From contig JALJCO010009028.1 of the NCBI GenBank assembly GCA_023101725.1, forward strand, positions 1 to 64,000: DNA of 64,000 bases, given 5' to 3'. Position 1 is the first letter of the stretch, and each line of letters starts with the position of its first letter. Shown piece by piece: positions 34,892-45,246 of this stretch. The stretch comes from Atherinomorus stipes. Lineage: Eukaryota > Chordata > Actinopteri > Atheriniformes > Atherinidae. The position numbers and the translations under genes are program-made. Under the pieces are notes generated by a model. That model was not told where the DNA came from. It made no database searches and saw only the letters and a program-made list of their open reading frames with translations.

Positions 34892-34910
34892 AAGAATACT
34901 GGTGGTATGG

Positions 34911-35459
34911 GGAGGTGTTTAGCTCAACTGGTTGAGCAGCCCCCCCATGTACAGAGGCTGCAGCTCCTCAGCACAGCCGGCTCAGGTTTGATTCCCGGCC
35001 TCGGACCCTTTGCTGCATCCCCCACGCTCTCTGACCCCCCCTTTCCTGTCAGTCAACTAGGACTGCCACAAACAGCTATTTTGATAATCGACTCGTCACC
35101 AATTATTTTGTTGCATATTTACAGCACCAGACAAAAGTTTATACACTTTCTAACTGAATCTAATGGAAAAACGTGTCCTAACTTTTGACGGTAATGTGTA
35201 TGTTTATTTATGTCAATAAACAATTGAAGAGAAGCTGATCCTGATAGCTACGACTCTGTACATGCGTCAAAGACAGAAAGGCAGCGGAAAGTACAGAGGC
35301 AATTTTGAGAGGAAAAACAAAGCTAAAAAACAATAAATGACAAGTTGATTATGAAATTAGTTGCCGATCATCGACTATTAGTTGATTAATCGACTCATCG
35401 TGGCAGCCCGACAACCAACTGTCACATAAAGGCCACTAAAGCCCAAAAATCCTTTAAAA
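34911..35459 (+). mobile_element. tRNA-derived SINE, split by a hAT MITE
   Basis: The head contains an A box (TAGCTCAACTGGTTGAGC) and a B box (GGTTTGATTCC). A CTTTGCTGCATCCCC body follows, and the tail (ACATAAAGGCCACTAAAGCCC) ends in A-rich sequence. A 19-bp duplication AAGAATACTGGTGGYATGG flanks it at 34892-34910 and 35460-35478 with one mismatch. The body is interrupted at 35058-35411. Confidence 0.85.
35058..35411. mobile_element. 354-bp hAT MITE inside the SINE
   Basis: The ends are TAGGACTGCCAC and, inward from the right, TCGGGCTGCCAC. Subterminal ATCGACT and AGTCGAT motifs are present. Flanking 8-mers CAGTCAAC and CAACCAAC are an imperfect target duplication. It is non-coding. Confidence 0.7.
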
Positions 35460-35579
35460 AAGAATACTGGTGGCATGGATCAGAGAAGATGGTGAAACGA
35501 GGTGGGTCCTAAAAGGCCTTGCTGACCACCAGAACATTCACACGTATTTATACACCAGAGATGCAGATAAAAGGAGGAT

Positions 35580-35681
35580 GAACTGTCTTGCACACTGACA
35601 ATTTACAGGAGGACTGGGATTTGAACCCCTAACCTTCCAGTCATTACACAAGCTGATCTTCCACCTGATCCACTGCTGCCC
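35580..35681 (-). mobile_element. tRNA-like SINE head
   Basis: On the minus strand, GGCAGCAGTGGATCAGG is followed by GGTTAGGGGTTCAAATCCC (B box) and then TCCTCCTGT with GCAAGACAG. This is the layout of a widespread fish SINE. It is a fragment with no clear tail. Confidence 0.6.
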
Positions 35682-35847
35682 AGTTCAGCCAGCTGGTAAC
35701 ATGAATGTGAGGTTAAGAAGCAAATAAATTTCCAGCCTGAATTATTAGTTTTGGTACAAATGTGTTTCATTCATGAAATAAATCAGTTGTGACACAGTGA
35801 ATCATTTATAACAGATCTAGAAAAGCTACAACATCCAGTGAACTGAC

Positions 35848-36021
35848 CTCAGAGCCTCCAGTCGACAATTTGGACTCTCCAGTCCATCACACAGCTTCTT
35901 ATCCCCAGAATCTTCCAGGCTGATGTAACTCAGGTCCAACTCTGTCAGATGGGAGGGGCTGGACTTCAAGGCTGAGGCAATAACCTCACAGTCATCCTCA
36001 GAGAGTGAAATACTATTATGT
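35848..36021 (-). CDS. NLRC3-like LRR exon, divergent from units A-C
   Basis: The 174-bp exon has a TTACAG acceptor and a GTCAG donor. It reads ISLSEDDCEVIASALKSSPS, then [16 protein letters not shown], ending NCRLEALR. It is phase-symmetric and uninterrupted. It is the first LRR exon downstream of the NACHT exon, about 9.2 kb away, and is clearly older than the three exons in the tandem units. Confidence 0.8.
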
Positions 36022-36724
36022 CTGTAATCAGAATATAAAGTCAGTTATAACAAAGGTGGATCTTCATTAGAAACAGAATGAAAATGACAAAAACTGTGAT
36101 GTCATGTTGGGATGATCATTTTTCTCTCTGTGATTCATCTTAAATCGTCTGTTTGACATGACACAATAAATCCCTTCAGTCTCTCTCAGACCTGCAGACT
36201 TTAAACTGATATTTTGTTTTAAATGTGCAGATGAAGGAGGGAACATGGAGTTTCATTTATGCTTCATTAATCTCCCCAATCAGCAAATAAAATCTATTAG
36301 AGTGATTTTTTTACACTAAGATTTCATTGTTGTTGTCCGTTCTCTGTCTAGTGTATAGTCCCTCTCCTCCACAGACCACCGGCTGGCGGGGCGGGGGGGT
36401 GGTCAATCTGACAGATCTGTCAGGTTGACCACTGGAACATCACATAAGGACACGTCACAGCGATCAGCTGACGCTTCTGAGGAAGACTGCAGATGACAGT
36501 TGAAGCATGTCAATGTAAATGAATCATCTTTCATACACCTTTTGTCTGAACAAAAGAAAACAAAACAATGTTTAAAAGATTATTTTTTCCATTGAACAAA
36601 TTTCAGTCGTCATGATCAAACATTCTTTTATTGTCGGTGGATCCAGTCTGAACCAGTTTCTTGTTACAGTTTTCTTCACATCAGTCAGAACAATCTTGGT
36701 CAAGTACAGGTCATTATTTATATA
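36022..36724. other. Intronic stretch with a 30-bp palindrome
   Basis: There are no exons. At 36401-36430 the sequence GGTCAATCTGACAG and its near-complement abut around AT, making an imperfect palindrome just after a G-rich run (36385-36399). The rest is AT-rich intron. Confidence 0.5.
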
Positions 36725-37231
36725 CAGTTATGCTTGAAAGTTTACTTCCCCTCCCATCAAAGGAAAGGCTCAATTCACAATAGTAATTCAAATAACAAGA
36801 AACTGAAAAAATAATGAATAAAACATCACCAGATTGTAATTTTGTAAAATTAATTATTGGTTTCGAATTTTGGTTTAAAAACAAACAAAAAAACTAATGA
36901 ACAAACAAAAGTGTCTCAGACAAATTAGAGCACCTTGCTCATGAACAGATTACCCGTGAACAGGAGCAGACGTCTGATTGGATGTTACTGATTGTCTCAA
37001 AGTGTTGTTCAACAACATTTTAGTTCAGGAGACCCTTCATACTTGTTTGCTTGTTTTATTTTTTTGTTTGTTTGTTTTTAATATTTCTGATGAACCACAA
37101 TTCAAAATCAATGTCATGATGATCATAAAGATTTTATTTATTATTACTTTTGTCCATTTCATCTTATTTTACCAGCAACTGATTATTTTCTGTCTTTAAT
37201 GGGAGGGGATGTAAACTTCCAAGCCTATCTG
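36725..37231. mobile_element. 507-bp Tc1/mariner-type MITE
   Basis: The ends are CAGTTATGCTTGAAAGTTTA and, inward from the right, CAGATAGGCTTGGAAGTTTA. TA flanks each side (36723-36724 and 37232-37233). Both ends continue into a CCCCTCCCAT motif. There is no transposase. Confidence 0.8.
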
Positions 37232-37379
37232 TATATCGTAATTATAGCATATTTTTATATTACAAAGGTACATAGTTTAAAAGTATTTGATATTTCATAG
37301 CCCAGAATTTTGCAAATAACAGCTGACATTTGTCCAGAGATATTTTTTATTTCCCTCATTCACATTTCTCTTTTATCCA

Positions 37380-37798
37380 TTTGGTTAATTTCTCTTTGAA
37401 CGTGTCCAACCTGTTTTCTGGTGGAATGTGCATCACCTTGGGCTCTGAAAGGATGTCGTTTAGTTTGCTAAATAAACTGAACTACTGAGATTTCCTTCAA
37501 CTGTAACTTTTTGCATGTTTTAAGTACAAAGTCAAACAAGTTATATAACTTGCTGAGTTTAATTTTGTCAAACCATACAGCAGGGAATGACATGTTACAG
37601 GACCGAGGGAGTGCTGCAAAGCTTTCTTTAGTTGATAATTTCCTAGAAACATCTGGACTGGAAAACCTTCTCCTTTCATTCCAGTTACTTTCCATTTGGC
37701 TCAGAAATGATGGATCTCACCACTTCACCGCTGGTCTGAGTTGTGCTGCACAGTAATAATCTTTCAGGTTAGGAGGACTCATTCCATCCTGCTCTTTA
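37380..37798 (-). pseudogene. L1 ORF2 C-terminal fragment
   Basis: On the minus strand the sequence reads PPNLKDYYCAAQLRPAVKW, followed by QMESNWNERRRF. This matches the AAQLR block at the end of L1 ORF2. Stops and frameshifts are present. It may belong to the same L1 copy as the reverse transcriptase fragment at 44930, separated by the MITE and Helitron-like insertions. Confidence 0.6.
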
Positions 37799-38269
37799 GG
37801 CTATGTTCACATGGCGACAATCAGAAGAGAAGACGCAAAAGTGGCGTCTCGTCTTCATCTTTTTATCCGCGTTCACACGAGCATCGTCATGAAGAAATCT
37901 GCATGCATACGAGGACGCAAGTATGGAATTTGATTGGATATGCACACCAGGCCTTTAGGTGGTGCTGTGACAGAACTCCACCATGTCCGCACGCATGATT
38001 CTTGTATTGTTATTACAGTTGCTAGGGCAACGTGGAGATCCGCTGCACTTCCGTCGTCCAACGTTTTTCCTGCATTGTGTGACGTCACGTGCATGCCACG
38101 TGAGCACGGCATCAGCAGGTCTGTGGGTCTACCATCATTCCTGCGTTTTGGACCATGAAGACGAGGGCGCAACAGCGCTGCGTCCTCAGGAATTCCACTT
38201 TGGAATGAGTCTTCAGATTTTTGCGTCTTCAACCCAGAATAACGCCGTTGCCATGTGAACGAAAGGCAC
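37799..38269. mobile_element. MITE with GTTCACATGGC termini
   Basis: Both ends carry GTTCACATGGC in inverted orientation (GGCTATGTTCACATGGCGAC on the left, GTGCCTTTCGTTCACATGGC inward on the right). TTA occurs at both flanks (37796-37798, 38270-38272), consistent with a Harbinger-like 3-bp duplication. Exact ends are uncertain because the left end overlaps L1-like sequence. Confidence 0.55.
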
Positions 38270-39944
38270 TTATGAGGATGATTGCAGGTAAAAACTTATA
38301 TTTCATCAGGTGAACGGCCCCTTACACAGCAGCAACATGGAGGATTTATTCTCAGATTTTTACCTTCAGATAAATTTACAGATTATTTTGTTCCAATATC
38401 TAAATATTTCTGCTGGTATTTTAATTGGTAGGGACTGAAGAGTTACAGTAGTCATGCCAGAACATTTATTTTTATTTTCATTGTTGTAATCCTTGAAAAT
38501 TCAGAGGCTCAACTAATCACAGTTAGCTCTATGAAGACTATTTAGCTGCTTCGTTACAACAAGGTATTTTATTGTGTGAATGCGTTCAGCGCATTCACAA
38601 GTTAGTTTTCCTGTTTACCTTTATTCTCCTTTTTTCTTCTTCCGCCGTTTTTTGGTTCGCTACTCCTTCTAGCCCTTCCAACCCACTTCAACAAATTTGG
38701 TATTAAAACGTTCAGAAAATTCAGGACATGATGGCTATATCTCCTGGTATTGATAACTTCAACGGTTTTAAAGTTATTGATCATTTATTGATCAATTTTT
38801 CCCATTCATTTCTATGGGGAAGCCTTCAAATCCTTCAAATCCCTTCAAAAAACTTCAGCTCCTTTCAACCTCTATAACTTCAGCATACTTTCAGCTAGAA
38901 ACACCATTCAAACTTTTAACAAATCAGCAAAGATTCAGCTTTTCAGCTAAATCTTTTCAACTTCATATATTCAACCAATTTTGAATTATGCCAGTTTACA
39001 AATTGTTCAACTTTTAGATTTTCAGCTTTTTGACTCCCTTCAGCTCCACTCTACTTCCACTCTAACTTCAAACCCTTCAGCTCCATTCAGCTTTCATATC
39101 TTCAACATAGTTTCAGCTAGAAACACCATTCAAACTTTCAAATACTCTTCAGGAGTTGAACAACTACAATCTATATTTTTATACTCCTATCTTCAACCAT
39201 TTTTGAGCTATGCCCTCTGAAACAACATGAAAAATTGCACTTTTCAGGCCAAAATTTGTCCTCCTCAGGAAAATCTTAAACAAATGTCCATAACTTCCAC
39301 AATTTTCGTCGCAGAAAAATAATTTTTACATCATTACGGAGCTTGACTCCTTGGCTTCGTCGGCCTCCCCGGGTCAAAAATCCGTCAGACGCACCGTTTT
39401 CGAACTACGCCCCTCGGAATCTTACAAAGTCACGATTTTCCTCCTATTAAACTCCATTGTAATCTGGACGAAGAATCCTAAAAGGTCATGTGGATATAAC
39501 TTGTCACCATGCCAATTTTGTGTACCTTAGGATAAAATAAAAGACATCTCTGAGTTCCTCAAAGCCTCGTGGCGCTCACGGTGAAAAAAATTATTTTGAT
39601 ATCTGTTACGGTTTTCTCTCAGTGGACATTTGTTTGGGGAGTATTCTCCAGCATTTTCCTATAGAAAACTGAAGCATAAAGTCTGTGTAACTGTAATCAA
39701 CTGTCATTCTCTTACACATGCATGTAGCTCCATTGTCATGACAACCTAATCATTCATAATTCACATAGAAATACACATGTAGGACTTTCTAATGTATTTC
39801 TTACTACAAACTCATCAGGATTGTCTCTCTGTCATGTCTTTGTGTCTCCTGGCTGTGTTCTAAACACCAGGATTGTCTCTGTCTGTCCTCTTGTCAACTC
39901 CTCTCCTCATAAACTTGATTTAACACCTGTGAGACCAATGATAT

Positions 39945-42900
39945 CAGATGGTACCAGACTGGTATGATACTGGTATGGCACTGGTTCAACACTGGTACCA
40001 GACTGTCTATGGCACTGGCATCAGACTGGTACCAGACTGGTATTTCATTTGTTCCACACTGGTACCAGACTGGTATAGCACTGGTACCAGAATGGAACCA
40101 TACTGGTATGCCACTGGTATCAGACTGTTAACAGACTGGTGTCAGACTGGTACAGAACTGGTATGCAACTGGTACCAGACTGGAGTCAAACTGGTACCAG
40201 ACTGGTATTAAACTAGAACCAAACTGGTACGCCACTGGTTTCAGACTGTTGACAGACTGGTATCAGACTGGTACAAAACTGGTATGCCACTGGTACCCGA
40301 CTGGAGTCAAACTGGTACCAGACTGCTATCAGACTGCTATCAGACTGGTATAGCAGTGGTACCAGAATGGAATCAAACTGGTATGCCACTGGCATCACAC
40401 TGACACCAGACTGGTATGCCACTGGTACCAGACTGGCATTTCACTGGTTCCACACTGGTTCCAGACTGGTATGCCACTGGCATCAGACTGGTACCAAAGT
40501 GGTATGGCACTGGTATGAGACTGTTATCAGACTGGTACAAAACTGGTATGCCACTGGTACCCGACTGGAGTCAAACTGGTACCAGACTGCTATCAGACTG
40601 CTATCAGACTGGTATAGCAGTGGCACCAGAATGGAATCAAACTGGTATGCCAATGGCATCAGACTGACACCAGACTGGTATGCCACTGGTACCAGACTGG
40701 TATTTCACTGGTTCCAGACTGGTATGCCACTGGTATCAGACTGATACCAGACTGGTATCAGACTGGTAACTGTCTGGAACCAAACTAGTACCAGACTGAC
40801 ACCAAACTGGTATGCCACTGGTACCAGACTGGTATTTCACTGGTCCCACAATGGTAAAAGACTGATATGCCACTGGTCAGTCTGAAACCAGACTTGTATA
40901 GCACTGGTTCCACAATAGTATCAGACTGGCATCAGACTGGTGCCAAACTGGTATGGCACTGGTTCAACACTGGTACCAGACTGTCTATGGCACTGGCGTC
41001 AGACTGGTACTAGACTGGTATTTCATTTGTTCCACACTGGTACCAGACTGGTATAGCACTGGTACCAGAATAGAACCATACTAGTATGCCACTGGTATCA
41101 GACTGTTAACAGACTGGTATCAGACTGGTACAAAACTGGTATGCAACTGGATCCAGACTGGTATCAAACTGGAACCAAACTGGTACGCCACTGGTTTCAG
41201 ACTGTTAACAGACTGGTATCAGACTGGTACTACACTGGTTTGCCACTGGTACCCGACTGGAGTCAAACTGGTACCAGACTGGTATCAGACTGGTATAGCA
41301 GTGGTACCAGAATGGAATCAAACTGGTATGCCACTGGTACCAGACTGGTATTTCACTGGTTCCAGACTGGTATAGGACTGGTACCAGACTGGTATCAGAC
41401 TTGTACCAAACTGGTATGGCACTGGTATTAGACTGTTAACAGACTGGTACAAAACTGGTATGCCACTGGCATCAGACTGGTACCAAAGTGGTATGGCACT
41501 GGTATCAGACTGGTACCAGACTGGAATCAGACTGGTAACTGGCTGGAACCAAACTGGTACCAGACTGGTACCAGACTGGTATTTCACTGGTTCCACACTG
41601 GTATAAGACTGGTATGCCACTGGTCAGTCTGAAACCAGACTTGTATAGCACTGGTTCGACAGTGGTATCAGACTGGCATCAGACTGGTACCAAACTGGTA
41701 TGGCACTGGTATCAGACTGGTACCAGACTGATATTTCATTGCTTCAACACTGGTACCATGCTGGTATAGCACTGGTACCAGAATGGAACCATACTGGATT
41801 GCTACTGGTATCAGACTGTGAACAGACTGGTATCAGACTGGTATACCACTGGCATCAGACTGACACCAGACAGGTATGACAATGGTAGCAGACTGGTATT
41901 GCACTGGTATAGCACTGGTACCAGACTGGAGCCAAACTGGTACCAGACTGGTACCAGACTGGTATCAGACTGGTATAGCAGTGGTACCAGTATGGAACCA
42001 GACTGGTTATGCCACTGGCATCAGACTGACACCAGACTGGTATGCCACTGGCACCAGACTTGAATTTAACTGGTTCCACACTGGTACCAGACTGGTATGG
42101 CACTGTTTCCAGGCTGGAACCAGACTGGTATGCCACTGGTATAAGACTGGAACCAGAGTGGTATGCCACTGGTCAGTCTGAAACCAGACTGGTATAGCAC
42201 TGTTACCAGACTGGTATGCCACTGGTACCAGACTGGTATTTCACTGGTTCCATACTGGTACCAGACTGGTATGGCACTGGTACCAGGCTGGAACCAGAAT
42301 GGTATGCAACTGGTATCAGACTGTAACCAGAGTGGTATGCCCATGTTCAGTCTGAAACCAGACTGGTATAGCACTGGTACCAGACTGGTATCAGACTGGT
42401 AAAGCAGTGATACCAGAATGGAACCAGACTGGTATGCCACCGGTATCATACTGTTAACAGACTGTTATCAGGCTGGTACCAGACTGGTATGCAACTGGCA
42501 TTAGACTGACCCCAGACTGGTATGCCACTGGTACCAGACTGGTATTTCACTGGTTCCAGACTAGTATGCCACTGGTCAGTGTGAAACCAGACTGGTATAG
42601 CACTGGTACCAAACTGGTATGGCACTGATATCAGACTGGTACCAGACTGGTATAGCACTGGTACCAGACAGGAACCAAACTGGTTCCAGACTGGTACCAG
42701 ACTGGTATCAGACTCATATAGCAGTGGTACCAGAATGGAACCAGGCTGGTATGCCACTGGCATCAGACTAACACCAGACTGGTATGCCACTGGTACCAGA
42801 CTGGTATTTCACTGGTTCCACACTGGTTCCAGACTAGTATCCCACTGGTCAGTCTGATACCAGACTGGTATAGCACTGGTACCAGGCTGGTACCAAACTG

Positions 42901-43600
42901 GTATGGCACTGGTATTGGACTGTTAAAAGACTGGTACAAAACTGGTATGCCACTGGTATCAGACTGGTACCAGACTGGTATAGCACTGGTACCAGACTGG
43001 AGCCAAACTGGTATCAGACTGGTTACTGACTGGAACCAAACTGGTACAAGACTGACACCAGACTGGTATGCCACTGGTACCAGACTGGTATTTAACTGCT
43101 TCCACACTGGTACCAAACTGGTATGGCACTGCTACCAGACTGGTATGTAATTTTTTCCACACTGGTACCAGACTAGTATAGCACTGGTACCAGAATTGAA
43201 CCATACTGGTATGTCACTGGTATCAGACTCTTAACAGGCTAGTGTCAGACTGGTACAAAACTGGTATTAGATTGGTACGAGACTGGTATGCCACTGACAT
43301 CAGACTGATACCAGACTGGTATGCCACTGGTACCAGACTGGTTTTTCACTGGTTCCACACTGGTACCTGACTGGTATAGAATTGGCTGGTATGATACTGG
43401 CATGGCACTGGTTCCACACTGGTACCAGACTGTCTATGGCACTCGTACCAGACTGGTATTTGATGGGTACCATACTGGTATGACACTGGTACCAAACTGG
43501 TATGCCACTTGTACCAAACTGGTATGCCACTGGCATCACACTTGTATCAGACTGGTATGCCACTGATAACAACTTGTATGAGACTGGTGTGATACCAAGT
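39945..43600. repeat. Minisatellite of 11-bp units, about 3.65 kb
   Basis: The unit is CTGGTANCAGA with frequent variants (CTGGTATGCCA, CTGGTTCCACA), roughly 330 copies with some 10-bp units. Larger blocks are duplicated, for example about 40210-40345 and 40480-40620. Since 11 is not a multiple of three and the unit rarely makes stops, long open frames appear on both strands (WYQTGTRLVSDW-like and YQSGTSLVPVW-like); they are artefacts. Confidence 0.95.
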
Positions 43601-43795
43601 AATCATGACTGTCCTTTTGTCCTCTTTGTGTCTCCTGGTACGTCCTCAACACCAGAAATGTGTCTCTCAGTATATTGAAACACACTTGTAAGCCTCCTTT
43701 CTCTCCTCCGAATTACCTCCTCTCCTTCCTCCCTTTGCCATCATCTCTTCTTTCTCCGCCTTTGGAACCAGAACTGATAAACTAACATAGTCAGA

Positions 43796-43862
43796 CAAAC
43801 AGACAGAAATAAGGACAGACAGACAGACATAGATAGATAGATAGACAGACAGATAGATAGAT
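43796..43862. repeat. GACA/GATA microsatellite
   Basis: Interspersed AGAC and AGAT tetranucleotides, with no coding meaning. Confidence 0.85.
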
Positions 43863-43976
43863 TTATCCTGCTCAATTAAGCCAATTTTAATTGAAAATGG
43901 TGTCCACTTCTTCACCAGAATCAGAGACAAGTTAATATCTTGGTCATGGTAAATCTGAGAATTTTAACTTAAACAT

Positions 43977-44398
43977 CTATAGAAAGGTTATTTTCTGCTC
44001 TTTCTGATGACATCAAGTCCGACGTCACTTTCGAACCGGAAGTGGGCGGGGCCTCTAAAAGAAATAAATAAATTCATGTATCTCTGTGATGGTAGCTCCG
44101 AAAATTATGAAACTAATATCACTAGAAAGGTTATTTTCTTCTCTGTCTGATGACATCAAGTCCGACGTCACTTTAAAACCGGAAGTGAGCGGGGCCTTAA
44201 AAAGAATCAAATAAATTCATGTATCTCTGTGATCGTAGCTCAGAAAATTATGAAACTGATATCACTACAAAGGTTGTTTTCTGCTCTCTGTGATGACATC
44301 AAGTCAGACGTCACTTTAAAACCGAAAGTGAGCGGGGCCTTAAAAAGAAAGAAATAAATTCATGTATCTCTGTGATGGTAGCTGCGAAAATATAATAA
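43977..44398. repeat. Three tandem copies of a ~145-bp repeat
   Basis: Copies start near 43977, 44119 and 44265. Each contains TGATGACATCAAGTC, GACGTCACTTT and AACCG, then AAATTCATGTATCTCTGTG. They lie within the right part of the Helitron-like element. Confidence 0.8.
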
Positions 44399-44564
44399 TA
44401 AGCATTACAGTTCAACTTCAACGTCTTTAGCCTTTGAGCATTATAGTTTAACTTCTTAAAGCATTTCAGTTCAACGTCTTCAACTTCTTTAGCCTTTGAG
44501 CATTGTAGTTTAACTTCTTAAAGCATTTCAGTTCAGCGACTTCAGCATTAACGCATTCACACCA

Positions 44565-44592
44565 GTTGTTACGGAGTAACAACTTTTTCTAG
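44565..44592 (+). other. Helitron-type 3' terminus: hairpin plus CTAG
   Basis: An 8-bp stem with a 3-nt loop ends 5 nt before CTAG, as required for rolling-circle termination. This is the main evidence for the Helitron-like call. Confidence 0.65.
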
Positions 44593-44929
44593 TTTGTTTT
44601 ACTTTCCAATTCAGTTCAAACTTGGCTGTAATTTCTGCAGATTGAGCAAAGCTGAAAGGCAAAATCTGGGTTTTGGTTTCATTAATTTCATCACTTGGAT
44701 GTTAAGTGAATGAATGAATTAATAATAAGAAAATGAATGGAAATTTTCTTTTCCTTTAAATTTTTTTCCTTTCACCTTATCATTTCGTCGGGTGGGCTGT
44801 GCCTGGAGGTTAAAAAAAAGAGAAAAGAAGTTAGAGACAGCACCCTTGGTGGGTGGCTCTCAAACACTATTTGCTTTGTTAAACTACGGTTAACTTTGAT
44901 CTTAATTCAGACTTTGGGGTTATGATAAA

Positions 44930-45060
44930 TAGATTCAACATGTAACTGCATTTTTATTGAAGCCAAATCTTTCAAATACAGTAAACGAGAAACTCTAATT
45001 AACGCTATCAAAAGCCTTTTCAGCATCCAGGCCAGCTTGGTCTCCTACAGAAGGCTGGAA
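44930..45060 (-). pseudogene. L1 ORF2 reverse transcriptase fragment
   Basis: The minus strand reads GLDAEKAFDSVN, then FERFGFNKNAV, which is motif A and following of L1 reverse transcriptase. It is a short fragment, the sequence on either side not being coding. Confidence 0.65.
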
Positions 45061-45246
45061 GGGAAAAACCTACAGAAACAACTGACTCTCTTTTATTTAG
45101 TTCCTTTATGTTTCTATATTTACTCATTAATTTTCTTCTTCAGATTTATTCTTTTTCTTCTGCTCTGATCATCTCAGATTATCTGACAAAGCAGAAAAAC
45201 TCCTGATCTACTCTGACTGATAAAGTTCATGAACACATGGACTCAC

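Larger units (their letters stand above)
38560..44592 (+). mobile_element. Helitron-like element of about 6 kb carrying a minisatellite
   Basis: The right end shows a helitron 3' signature: a hairpin GTTGTTAC-GGA-GTAACAAC (44565-44583), then TTTTT and CTAG (44589-44592), with T next. The left part has a hairpin GTGAATGCG-TTCAG-CGCATTCAC (38576-38598), echoed by ACGCATTCACAC near the right end. The left end is approximate, and no Rep/helicase was found. It is a non-autonomous candidate. Confidence 0.55.

Noticed and set aside
34911..35050. Possible tRNA gene
   Set aside because: A and B boxes are present, but the sequence continues into a SINE body and tail with flanking duplications, and it does not fold as a tRNA with a proper acceptor stem as far as I can see.
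39948..43572. Many open frames over the minisatellite on both strands
   Set aside because: They follow from an 11-bp unit that lacks stops; the peptides are pure repeats with no domain.
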